Positions 1 through 6,345 of a stretch of DNA of 6,345 bases are shown here, one piece after another. Location of the stretch: contig JBLNEL010000399.1 of assembly GCA_050262615.1 (NCBI GenBank), forward strand, positions 1 to 6,345, read 5' to 3'. The translations under genes were made by a program, and so were the position numbers. Source of the DNA: JAUZPB01 sp050262615. GTDB taxonomy: Bacteria > Bacteroidota > Ignavibacteria > Ignavibacteriales > SURF-24. The notes below the pieces were generated by a model. That model did no database searches. It was not told where the DNA came from and was given only the letters and a program-made list of their open reading frames with translations. Within the stretch, counting starts at the first letter, position 1. Every line of letters begins with the position of its first letter.

Positions 1-64
1 TATTACCTCAAATAAAGCAAAGGACTTAAAGACTGCAAAAGAAAAAGTGAAGGCTGCAAGATGA
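1..64 (+). CDS. C-terminal tail of upstream dcw gene, probably ftsW (5' partial)
   Basis: Frame 2 is open from the window edge to a TGA at 62-64 and encodes about 20 residues ending KAKDLKTAKEKVKAAR. The other two forward frames stop early (TAA at 13-15 and at 27-29). The TGA overlaps the murG start as ATGA, the same junction type seen at murG/orf162 and ftsQ/ftsA, which supports this frame as the real gene end. The peptide is Lys/Ala-rich and polar, as expected for a short cytoplasmic tail after a last membrane helix. FtsW, the divisome SEDS glycosyltransferase, is the usual gene immediately before murG in dcw clusters, so identity is inferred from position only. Nothing in these residues is diagnostic of FtsW. 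Confidence 0.6.
   Translation, partial: ITSNKAKDLKTAKEKVKAAR
49..53 (+). promoter_or_regulatory. Ribosome binding site for murG (GAAGG)
   Basis: GAAGG lies 7 bases before the ATG at 61, inside the end of the upstream reading frame. It supports ATG 61 as the start. The next in-frame landmark, the GGGTGGH loop, begins only 15 codons later, so there is no room for a much later start. Confidence 0.5.
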
Positions 65-1167
65 AGCAGAAGAGTGGAAACAGATACCGTTTCTTATTTG
101 CAGGCGGGGGGACAGGCGGGCATTTATTTCCGGCGATTGCAGTAGCCGAAAAGATAAAAGCGCTTAAGCCGGAAGCCGAGATACTTTTTGTTGGTACGAA
201 GGCAAAAATTGAAGCCCGGGTAGTTCCTGAGCTTGGATACAAATTTAAGACAATCTGGATAAAGGGATTTGCCCGCAAGTTTGATATTCAGAATATATTA
301 TTTCCTTTTAAGGTTTTAGTATCGCTTATTCAGTCGTTATATATAAATGCTTCATTTAAGCCAAGGGTGGCAATAGGATCAGGCGGATATGTTTCTGGTC
401 CAGCAATCTGGGGGGCAAATGTTTTAGGGGCGAAGGTAATTTTGCTAGAGCAGAACAGTTACCCTGGGATAACGACAAGGATCTTAGAAAAGAAAGCCGA
501 ACAGGTTCATATAAGTTTTGAAGATACCAGGAAGTACCTAAAGGATAACAGTAAAGTATTCCTGACAGGGAATCCGGTAAGAGAAAGTCTGAAGATAATC
601 AAAAAAGAAGAAGCGTTAAAGAAATTCAATTTATCATCAGATAAAAAGACACTTCTTATCTTAGGCGGAAGTCTTGGAGCCGGGTCGGTTAACAGTGCTG
701 TTGCAGAAAGCATTGAGTTATTCACAAGAAATAACATTCAGGTAATCTGGCAGACAGGGAGAAATTATTATGAAAGCTATAAGGATCTGAAGAGCGCGTT
801 AGTATGGGTAAATTCATTTATTGATGATATGGCTTCAGCATTTTCAGCTGCTGATCTATTGGTTTCGAGGGCCGGAGCCACGACGATAGCTGAAGTGACA
901 GCCTTAGGTATTCCGACGGTTTTTGTTCCATCGCCAAACGTTGCAGCGAATCATCAGTATTATAATGCAAAATCATTATCGGACCAGAATGCTGCACTTC
1001 TACTGTCTGACAGTCAGGTAAAAGAGAAGTTAGGGGAAATGGTTCTGAGTATAATATCTGATAAAAGTTCATTAGAGCTGCTTTCTGAAAATGTAAGAAA
1101 AGCAGGGAAGCCTGAAGCTGCTCTGATAATTGCTCAAAATGCTATAAAACTGGCGGAGAATTTATGA
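61..1167 (+). CDS. murG: MurG, lipid II synthase (UDP-GlcNAc:lipid I GlcNAc transferase)
   Basis: MurG transfers GlcNAc from UDP-GlcNAc to lipid I, giving lipid II on the cytoplasmic face of the inner membrane. It is a GT-B fold, GT28-family enzyme. The 368 residues match the usual length. The N-terminal domain has the glycine loop GGGTGGHLFP (residues 15-24), a second loop GSGGYVSGP (106-114) and LEQNSYPG (129-136), where the family usually reads HEQN. The C-terminal domain starts near LGGSLGAGSVN (201-211), then SRAGATTIAE (269-278) with the nucleotide-sugar-binding Glu278, and HQYYNA (298-303). The start overlaps the previous stop as ATGA. The stop overlaps the next start at 1164-1167. The protein looks intact. 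GGSLGA in place of the proteobacterial GGSQGA is, from memory, common in Bacteroidota and relatives. Confidence 0.97.
   Translation: MKQKSGNRYRFLFAGGGTGGHLFPAIAVAEKIKALKPEAEILFVGTKAKIEARVVPELGYKFKTIWIKGFARKFDIQNILFPFKVLVSLIQSLYINASFKPRVAIGSGGYVSGPAIWGANVLGAKVILLEQNSYPGITTRILEKKAEQVHISFEDTRKYLKDNSKVFLTGNPVRESLKIIKKEEALKKFNLSSDKKTLLILGGSLGAGSVNSAVAESIELFTRNNIQVIWQTGRNYYESYKDLKSALVWVNSFIDDMASAFSAADLLVSRAGATTIAEVTALGIPTVFVPSPNVAANHQYYNAKSLSDQNAALLLSDSQVKEKLGEMVLSIISDKSSLELLSENVRKAGKPEAALIIAQNAIKLAENL
1155..1158 (+). promoter_or_regulatory. Ribosome binding site (GGAG) for the 162-residue membrane protein
   Basis: GGAG lies 5 bases before ATG 1164, within the last codons of murG. It favours ATG 1164 over the in-frame ATG at 1176. 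The resulting ATGA overlap with the murG stop points to coupled translation. Confidence 0.45.
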
Positions 1168-1652
1168 GTGCTGAAATGGGGATAAAGAAAGTATTCAGAT
1201 ATAATTTGTCGTTTTATTATCAATCGACGATTATTTACTTTATTGCGCTTATACTCTATGCAGTTGTAAAAGGTGAGTTTATAGAAGGATCGTTCAAGTT
1301 AATTACAAGGGATCCGGTGATATATTTCTTTATACTTATTGTTTTAATCTCGTTAGGCAGCATGCTCTACAATATGTATCTGAACAGGCACATTGAGATA
1401 ACCAATAACCAGATAATTCTGAAGAAGGGGTCAAAAACAAAAGTTATAAATATCAGAGATATAATAAATATAAGTATGGCCAAGGAAAGGAAGCGTATAA
1501 ACAAGAATTCTTTCCGGATAGTGAGGATAAAAGTAAGAAGCAGGCGGCTGCCATACATTATATTGCCGTATGATTATGAAAACAAGACAGCTTTAATTGA
1601 AACACTTAAGGAAATAAAGAACAATTTGATGAACAGGGAAGGTAATGTTTAA
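1164..1652 (+). CDS. Uncharacterised two-helix membrane protein with basic PH-like C-terminal domain
   Basis: I do not recognise this as a named family; it has 162 residues. Two hydrophobic segments (about 21-36 and 51-73) are joined by a short polar loop (37-50). The N-terminus has K8, K9 and R12. This suggests a hairpin with both ends in the cytoplasm. Residues 75-155 alternate short beta-like strands (HIEITNNQIILKKG, KVINIRDIINIS, FRIVRIKVRSRR, LPYIILP) and end in a helix-like segment (141-155). That layout resembles bacterial PH-like domains (bPH2/DUF304 type), but this is pattern reading, not a search result. Residues 74-162 hold 21 Lys/Arg against 8 Asp/Glu. The gene overlaps murG by 4 bases and murC by 8, so it is co-translated with lipid II synthesis genes. 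GC is about 32% over 1201-1620, against about 41% in a same-length murG sample. Function is unknown; a membrane-associated role near MurG is plausible inference. An alternative start at 1176 would remove four residues. Confidence 0.8.
   Translation: MSAEMGIKKVFRYNLSFYYQSTIIYFIALILYAVVKGEFIEGSFKLITRDPVIYFFILIVLISLGSMLYNMYLNRHIEITNNQIILKKGSKTKVINIRDIINISMAKERKRINKNSFRIVRIKVRSRRLPYIILPYDYENKTALIETLKEIKNNLMNREGNV
1635..1642 (+). promoter_or_regulatory. Ribosome binding site for murC (AGGGAAGG)
   Basis: A purine-rich stretch ends 2 bases before ATG 1645; its AGGG part (1635-1638) gives a 6-base spacing. It lies inside the end of the preceding gene, whose stop (1650-1652) falls after the murC start. 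Terminating ribosomes could therefore reinitiate on murC. Confidence 0.45.
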
Positions 1653-3030
1653 GAATATTAAAAAAGTACATTTTGTAGGTATTGGCGGAATAGGGATGAG
1701 CGGAATAGCTGAGATCTTATTAAGCCGTGGATTCCAGATCTCAGGTTCAGACAGGGCAATGAGTGATATAACACTGCACTTAAGTGAACTTGGAGTTGAG
1801 ATATATGAAGGGCATTCAGCCGAAAATCTTAAGGATGTAGACGTTTTAGTTTATTCCTCGGCTGTTTCGATAGATAATCCAGAAGTAGCTGCAGCAATAG
1901 AGAAGAAGATACCAGTAATTAAGCGTTCGGAGATGTTAGCCGAATGTATGAGGATGCATTATGGGATAGGTATAGCAGGCACGCATGGAAAAACGACTAC
2001 CACATCGATGGTAGGGTTAGTATTGACCGAAGGGGGAGTGGACCCGACGATAATTGTAGGCGGCAAGCTGAGCAGTCTAGGCGGTACAAATGCAAGATTA
2101 GGCCAGGGAGAGTTTATAGTAGTTGAAGCTGATGAATTTGACAGGACTTTTCTGAAGTTAACTCCAACGATTGCAGCAATTACGACACTTGAAAAAGAGC
2201 ATTTAGATACATACAAAGATCTTGATGATATAAAAGCGGCATTTATTGAATTTGCCAATAAGGTACCGTTTTATGGTTTTGTAGCATTATGTCTGGATGA
2301 GCCTGCTCTGCAGGATATTATTCCACTTATAAACAAGAAAGTAGTGACTTACGGACTTACCTCGCAGGCAGATGTAAGGGCAATTGATATCAGGCACAAT
2401 GAATATTCAAGCACATTCAATGTGAAATATTTCGGTAAAGAGCTTGGAGAGCTGAAGTTAAACATTCCGGGGCTTCATAATGTAAAGAACTCATTAGTAG
2501 CCGTAATAATTGCTACAGAGCTTGGGATAAGTTTTGAAGTCATAAAAAAATCATTAGAAAGTTTCAGTGGTGTTTACAGGCGTTTTGAGACCAAGTATAA
2601 CAAAGAGATACTTGTAATAGATGATTATGCTCATCATCCGACAGAAGTTAATGCAACATTATCAGGAGTGCGCAGCGGTTGGGACAGGAGGCTGATAGCA
2701 ATATTTCAGCCGCACTTATACACAAGGACGCGCGACTTTTATGCTGAATTCGGGAGGTCGTTCTTAAATTCTGATATTTTCATCTGCACGGATATATATC
2801 CGGCAAGAGAAAAGCCAATAGAAGGCATTACAGGTGATCTTATTGCTTCGACGGCAAAGAAGTTCGGTCACAAAAATGTAATATATGTTCCTGATAAAAA
2901 TGATATACCACAGACATTGATGAACATAAAAAAAGAAGGCGATATAATCATTACGATGGGTGCCGGAGACATATGGAAATACGGGGAGAAATTTATTGAG
3001 ATGCTTAACGGCGGAAATGGAAATAAGTAA
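1645..3030 (+). CDS. murC: MurC, UDP-N-acetylmuramate--L-alanine ligase
   Basis: MurC is the ATP-dependent cytoplasmic ligase that adds L-Ala to UDP-MurNAc, the first step of the peptide stem. The 461 residues are typical for the family. Three Mur-ligase domains are visible. The N-terminal UDP-binding fold has GIGGIGMSG (12-20) and SGSD. The central ATPase has the P-loop GTHGKTTTT (112-120, Lys116) and EADEFDR (161-167), the acidic Mg-binding segment. The C-terminal domain starts near YRRFE and has DDYAHHPTE (326-334), the MurC-type motif, then GAGDIWK close to the end. The N-terminal dinucleotide-like loop separates MurC from MurD, MurE and MurF. Placing the start at ATG 1645 puts the conserved HFVGIGG strand at residue 9, as expected. 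The gene overlaps the upstream one by 8 bases. No key motif is missing. The paralogue Mpl also ligates to UDP-MurNAc but is not expected at this position in dcw. Confidence 0.97.
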   Translation: MFKNIKKVHFVGIGGIGMSGIAEILLSRGFQISGSDRAMSDITLHLSELGVEIYEGHSAENLKDVDVLVYSSAVSIDNPEVAAAIEKKIPVIKRSEMLAECMRMHYGIGIAGTHGKTTTTSMVGLVLTEGGVDPTIIVGGKLSSLGGTNARLGQGEFIVVEADEFDRTFLKLTPTIAAITTLEKEHLDTYKDLDDIKAAFIEFANKVPFYGFVALCLDEPALQDIIPLINKKVVTYGLTSQADVRAIDIRHNEYSSTFNVKYFGKELGELKLNIPGLHNVKNSLVAVIIATELGISFEVIKKSLESFSGVYRRFETKYNKEILVIDDYAHHPTEVNATLSGVRSGWDRRLIAIFQPHLYTRTRDFYAEFGRSFLNSDIFICTDIYPAREKPIEGITGDLIASTAKKFGHKNVIYVPDKNDIPQTLMNIKKEGDIIITMGAGDIWKYGEKFIEMLNGGNGNK

Positions 3031-3053
3031 AAGTCAGAGAGCAATAAAACAAT

Positions 3054-3833
3054 ATGAAAAGTAAAAGCAGGCTTACAGGCATACTGATTTTTATTGCTTT
3101 AGTGCTTGGGACAGTATATTTATCACTTTTTTCGGCTAAAGAAGAAAAAAAAGTAATAGAAAAGATAGAATTAAGCGGAAACCACTTTTTATCTAAGCAA
3201 GAATATTTTAATTTTGCAAGATTGAATAAACTGTCTGATTACAGATTCTTAGATCTCTCAATAATCAAAGACAGATTGGAGAAACATCCATACGTTCTTA
3301 AAGCTGATGTAAGATTTATCAATGAAGATAAAGTACAGGTAAATATCACTGAGAAGACCTTTCAGGCAGTATTGCTAACTGAAAGCGATCAGTATCTGAT
3401 GACAGAGAATTTTATGCTGGTTCCATATTTCTCTTTCACGAAGAATCTTGATCTGCCAGTAATTGAAAATCCATTGATATCCGGGAAAATAAAGAGTTTT
3501 GATATACTTAAGACTGAAGAGACCAAGGCAGCCTTCAGGCTAATAGAAGCAGTAAAGATGATAAATCCGGAAATTTACTCGGAGCTTTCAGATATTGATT
3601 TGCGATATGGTAAAGATATCGTACTTCGATTCAGGGGATATAACTTTCAAGTTGTATTCGGCCGAGGAGAGGAAGTGCAGAAGCTGATGAGCTTTGAGAA
3701 AGTCTGGGACAGGATCTCCAAAAACAAGGAAAGTGCAGATTCATTTATTAACTATGTGGATCTAAGATATTCAAAACTAATATACATAGGTGTAGCTGAT
3801 TTAGTCTCTGAGGTAAAAGGTATTAAAGGATGA
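3054..3833 (+). CDS. ftsQ: FtsQ/DivIB-type cell division protein
   Basis: FtsQ is a single-pass inner-membrane divisome protein that scaffolds FtsL and FtsB and links early to late division proteins. The 259 residues fit the family. The layout is a short basic cytoplasmic N-terminus (K2, K4, R6), one membrane helix (about 7-26), then a POTRA domain (about 34-100) starting VIEKIELSGNHFLS and including HPYVLKADVRF. A beta domain follows, ending with YVDLRYS (234-240), the conserved FtsQ strand motif, and KLIYIG. Sequence conservation is low across this family, so the call rests on architecture, that motif and position directly before ftsA. The gene starts 23 bases after murC behind only a weak purine stretch (CAGAGAG, 3035-3041, spacing 12). 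Its stop overlaps the ftsA start as ATGA. There is no ddl or murB between murC and ftsQ, unlike Enterobacteria. Confidence 0.9.
   Translation: MKSKSRLTGILIFIALVLGTVYLSLFSAKEEKKVIEKIELSGNHFLSKQEYFNFARLNKLSDYRFLDLSIIKDRLEKHPYVLKADVRFINEDKVQVNITEKTFQAVLLTESDQYLMTENFMLVPYFSFTKNLDLPVIENPLISGKIKSFDILKTEETKAAFRLIEAVKMINPEIYSELSDIDLRYGKDIVLRFRGYNFQVVFGRGEEVQKLMSFEKVWDRISKNKESADSFINYVDLRYSKLIYIGVADLVSEVKGIKG
3814..3820 (+). promoter_or_regulatory. Ribosome binding site for ftsA (TAAAAGG)
   Basis: AAAAGG ends 9 bases before ATG 3830 and lies within the ftsQ coding end. It is weak compared with the ftsZ site, so ftsA translation probably depends partly on coupling through the ATGA overlap with ftsQ. 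Confidence 0.35.
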
Positions 3834-5074
3834 AGAAAAACATAGTTGCAGGACTTGATTTAGGAACGACAAAAGTATGTGCAATAATTGCAGAGAGGTC
3901 GGAGAATAGTCTAGACATACTTGGTTTCGGTGTAGCACCGTCTGACGGGTTAAACAAAGGACTAGTTGCGAACATAGCCAAGACGGCCGAAGCGATAAAG
4001 ACTGCAATGGAGATTGCCTCGAACAGGGCAGGCATTGAAATCAAGACAGTAAATGTAGGAGTTGCAGGAGAGCATATAACAAGTCTGCGTCACAGGAATT
4101 ATGTAACTATAAATAATCCTGAGAACGAAATAACGAAAGATGATCTGGACCGGCTTGAAGCAGATGTAAGGACAATAAAGATACCATCTGACAGGCAGAT
4201 ACTGCATATAATTCCAGAAGAATTCTCAATTGATTATCAAGGCGGGATAGAAAGTCCGATCGGTATGTGCGGTTCAAGGCTTGAGGCTACAAATCACATT
4301 GTTTTAGCGTCAATACCAGCCATACAGAACATAAAGCGATCAGTAGAGCGAGCAGGGTTTAATGTACAGGATTATATACTTCAGCCAATAGCCTCAAGTT
4401 ATTCAGTGCTAGAAGAAAATGAAAAAGATCTAGGTGTAGTTTTAATAGATATCGGTGGTGGAACGACAGACATAGCAATATTCCACAAAAAGAGCATTAA
4501 GCACACTAAAGTAATAGGAGTTGCAGGCAATCAGGTAACGAACGATATAAGAGAGTCGTTAGGCATAGTTACAGAGGAAGCAGAGAACCTGAAGAAAGAG
4601 TATGGATATGCAAACGAAAGTTCAATTATACGTGATGAAGATATTTTTATAAAAGCTGTTGGTGCAAGGGGTAATGTTAAGATACCAGTAAGTCTGCTAA
4701 CGCAGATAATACATGTAAGGATGAGGGAGCTTTTCAGTCTGATAGATAATGAAATAAAGAGTTCAGGATTTAAGAGCAAGGTAAAGGCAGGGATAGTATT
4801 GACAGGCGGGGGAGCGTTATTAAAAGGCTGTACAGAGTTAGCAGAAGAAGTTTTCGGTTTACCGACAAGGATAGGAGTTCCGCAGGACTTAGGGAAGGGG
4901 CTTACGAGCGATATTGAAAGTCCAGAGTTTGCGACAGTAGCAGGCTTAGTGCGCGGGTTACCCGGTTCAGGGTCGAGTGAAACAGCAGTAGCGATAAAGG
5001 GCAAGAAAGAAAAGAAGAAGACAAAGATCTCAGATATATTCAAAAAAGTACAAGAGTTTTTTGACGAGTTATAA
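3830..5074 (+). CDS. ftsA: FtsA, actin-like membrane anchor of the Z ring
   Basis: FtsA is an actin/Hsp70-superfamily ATPase that tethers FtsZ filaments to the inner face of the cytoplasmic membrane and recruits later division proteins. The 414 residues are typical. The phosphate-1 loop is LDLGTTK (9-15, Asp10), phosphate-2 is DIGGGTTD (207-214) and the adenosine motif is TGGGALLKG (325-333). The FtsA-specific 1C (SHS2) region, which replaces actin subdomain 1B, lies between phosphate-1 and phosphate-2, at roughly 80-160. A flexible Gly/Ser segment leads into a Lys-rich stretch (390-399) and a C-terminal amphipathic helix ending FKKVQEFFDEL (404-414), the membrane-targeting sequence. The presence of 1C and this helix separates FtsA from MreB and DnaK. 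The start overlaps the ftsQ stop as ATGA, and ftsZ follows after 23 bases. Confidence 0.97.
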   Translation: MKKNIVAGLDLGTTKVCAIIAERSENSLDILGFGVAPSDGLNKGLVANIAKTAEAIKTAMEIASNRAGIEIKTVNVGVAGEHITSLRHRNYVTINNPENEITKDDLDRLEADVRTIKIPSDRQILHIIPEEFSIDYQGGIESPIGMCGSRLEATNHIVLASIPAIQNIKRSVERAGFNVQDYILQPIASSYSVLEENEKDLGVVLIDIGGGTTDIAIFHKKSIKHTKVIGVAGNQVTNDIRESLGIVTEEAENLKKEYGYANESSIIRDEDIFIKAVGARGNVKIPVSLLTQIIHVRMRELFSLIDNEIKSSGFKSKVKAGIVLTGGGALLKGCTELAEEVFGLPTRIGVPQDLGKGLTSDIESPEFATVAGLVRGLPGSGSSETAVAIKGKKEKKKTKISDIFKKVQEFFDEL

Positions 5075-5084
5075 ATACCACAAC

Positions 5085-5091
5085 AAGGAGG
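5085..5091 (+). promoter_or_regulatory. Strong ribosome binding site for ftsZ (AAGGAGG)
   Basis: AAGGAGG is a near-complete anti-16S match, 6 bases before ATG 5098, in the short ftsA-ftsZ gap. It is the strongest such site in the window and fixes the ftsZ start. It fits the known need for far more FtsZ than FtsA from a shared transcript. Confidence 0.85.
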
Positions 5092-5097
5092 AAGTTT

Positions 5098-6345
5098 ATG
5101 TCATTTTTTGCAACATTGGATCGTGAAAATCCTATGTCGGCTCAGTTAAAGGTAGTAGGTGTAGGCGGCGGCGGTTGCAATGCAGTAGAAAGTATGATCA
5201 ACAGGGGATTGAGCGGAGTTGAGTACATAGTAGTAAATACTGATGCCCAGGTTTTAATTAAGAATTCAGCAGCACACAAGATTCAGATAGGGACCAGTGT
5301 AACGCGCGGGCTAGGTGCCGGAGCTGATCCTAACGTAGGGAAGAAAGCAGTAGAAGAAGACCGTGACAAGATCACGAAGATACTTGAAGGAAGCGATATG
5401 GTCTTCATTACAGCCGGAATGGGGGGCGGAACAGGTACAGGCGGGGCGCCAATAGTTGCCTCAATAGCAAAGAGTCTTGGGGCGCTTGTAGTTGGTATAG
5501 TAACAAAGCCATTCAGGTGGGAAGGGAAGAAAAGGATGATGAATGCCGAGCAGGGTATACAGGAGCTCAGGCAATATGTAGACAGTCTTATAGTAATTCC
5601 AAATGAACGTTTATTAAATATTCTGGATCATTCAGTCTCAGCAAATCAGGCTTTTGACAAGCCGAATGAAGTCTTATATGAAGCAACGCGCGGTATTGCT
5701 GATATTATAACAATTGGCGGAATAATAAACGTAGATTTTGCTGATGTAAGGTCGGTAATGAGTCAGAGCGGTGAGGCACTGATGGGATGCGGAATTGCAA
5801 GCGGAGAAAACCGTGCAATTGAGGCAGCGCAGAAGGCAATTTCCTCGCCATTACTTGAAGGTGTAAGCATAAAAGGTGCGAAGAACATTTTACTTAATGT
5901 TACCGGTTCAAGTTCACTTACGATGCATGAAATTGATGAAGGCAACAAAGTTATTTATGATGCTGCAGGCGAAGAGGCAAACGTTATTTTCGGCTGGGTA
6001 AACAAAGAAGAGATGAACGAGTATGTATCATATACGGTTATTGCAACCGGTTTTGAAACAGGAAAAAGAGTACTTAAGGAGACACCACAGGTATCAAAGC
6101 CGCAGCCTCAGCCATCAAACACAGCATATAGTTTTGGAAGCGGATACAGAGCAAATCAGTCTGAGCAGCAGGAACTAAAACTGCCAAAGACAGAAGATCT
6201 GGATGTTCCGACCATATTCCGAGTAAAGGGAAGCAAATCGCTGCTGCCTGAGGAGAACAATCAGTTTCCTGCCAGCGGTTTTTCAATGGACAAGTTCGGA
6301 AGAGGAACAACTGTAGATAATAAGAGCAAACAGCAGAACGATGAT
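5098..6345 (+). CDS. ftsZ: FtsZ, tubulin-like division GTPase (3' end beyond window)
   Basis: FtsZ polymerises with GTP into the cytoplasmic Z ring at the division site. 416 codons are open and no stop is reached. The GTP-binding domain begins VVGVGGGGCNAV (19-30), with NTDAQ (47-51) and the tubulin signature GGGTGTG (109-115). The T7 synergy loop NVDFADVR (211-218) carries the catalytic Asp213 and Asp216, so GTPase activity should be intact. The fold ends near YTVIATGF, about residue 319. A Gln/Pro/Ser-rich linker (about 325-366) leads to DLDVPTIFR (367-375), which matches the conserved C-terminal peptide that binds FtsA. At least 41 residues follow it, whereas in many bacteria this peptide is at or near the end. 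The last residues seen (KSKQQNDD) are polar, so the stop is probably close. There are two Trp (141 and 300), unlike the Trp-free FtsZ of E. coli. The gene follows ftsA by 23 bases with its own strong ribosome binding site. Confidence 0.98.
   Translation, partial: MSFFATLDRENPMSAQLKVVGVGGGGCNAVESMINRGLSGVEYIVVNTDAQVLIKNSAAHKIQIGTSVTRGLGAGADPNVGKKAVEEDRDKITKILEGSDMVFITAGMGGGTGTGGAPIVASIAKSLGALVVGIVTKPFRWEGKKRMMNAEQGIQELRQYVDSLIVIPNERLLNILDHSVSANQAFDKPNEVLYEATRGIADIITIGGIINVDFADVRSVMSQSGEALMGCGIASGENRAIEAAQKAISSPLLEGVSIKGAKNILLNVTGSSSLTMHEIDEGNKVIYDAAGEEANVIFGWVNKEEMNEYVSYTVIATGFETGKRVLKETPQVSKPQPQPSNTAYSFGSGYRANQSEQQELKLPKTEDLDVPTIFRVKGSKSLLPEENNQFPASGFSMDKFGRGTTVDNKSKQQNDD

Noticed and set aside
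100..120. G-rich runs (also in ftsA near 4801-4815 and ftsZ near 5425-5450) that look like repeats or possible G-quadruplexes
   Set aside because: Each encodes a conserved glycine loop (GGGTGGH in MurG, TGGGALLKG in FtsA, GGGTGTG in FtsZ), so protein constraint explains the similarity.
661..693. GGSLGA in MurG as a possible active-site change from GGSQGA
   Set aside because: The variant is, from memory, common in Bacteroidota and related MurG proteins, and all other motifs are intact.
1959..2258. A 99-codon open frame on the - strand
   Set aside because: It is antisense to the MurC ATPase domain, shows no recognisable motif and has no separate ribosome binding site that I can see.
3031..3053. 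Possible promoter or terminator between murC and ftsQ
   Set aside because: At 23 bases the gap is too short for a full promoter, and it shows no hairpin or T-run.
4531..5043. A 170-codon open frame on the - strand
   Set aside because: It lies wholly inside ftsA, whose motifs are intact on the + strand. The translation is low-complexity Ser/Pro/Leu, typical of an antisense shadow.

Overview
The window is a stretch of a dcw (division and cell wall) cluster, with every gene on the + strand. The order is: tail of an upstream gene (probably ftsW), murG, an uncharacterised two-helix membrane protein, murC, ftsQ, ftsA, and ftsZ. FtsZ is still open at the last base. Coding sequence fills almost the whole window. 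The only untranslated gaps are 23 bases between murC and ftsQ and 23 bases between ftsA and ftsZ. I see no RNA genes, mobile elements, CRISPR arrays, terminators or origins.

The organism is a bacterium of moderate to low GC: a sampled 420 bases of murG are about 41% GC. Ile is often ATA and Arg is often AGG or AGA. Three features resemble the Bacteroidota/Chlorobi/Ignavibacteria group: murC runs directly into ftsQ with no murB or ddl between them, MurG has GGSLGA, and FtsZ continues well past its DLDVPT-type C-terminal peptide. This placement is inference from gene order and motifs recalled from memory, not from a phylogeny.

Region by region: bases 1-64 hold the basic C-terminal tail of the upstream gene. 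Bases 61-1167 encode MurG, which finishes lipid II. Bases 1164-1652 encode a 162-residue protein with two membrane helices and a strongly basic, PH-like C-terminal domain. Bases 1645-3030 encode MurC, the first Mur ligase. Bases 3054-3833 encode FtsQ, 3830-5074 FtsA, and 5098-6345 FtsZ.

The genes link lipid II precursor synthesis (MurC, MurG) to the divisome: FtsZ is the ring polymer, FtsA its membrane anchor and FtsQ the periplasmic scaffold. Four of the six junctions are overlaps (ATGA three times, one 8-base overlap), which suggests translational coupling. ftsZ instead has its own strong AAGGAGG ribosome binding site. The cluster itself is ordinary. The least explained item is the basic membrane protein inserted between murG and murC, which is also clearly richer in AT than murG.
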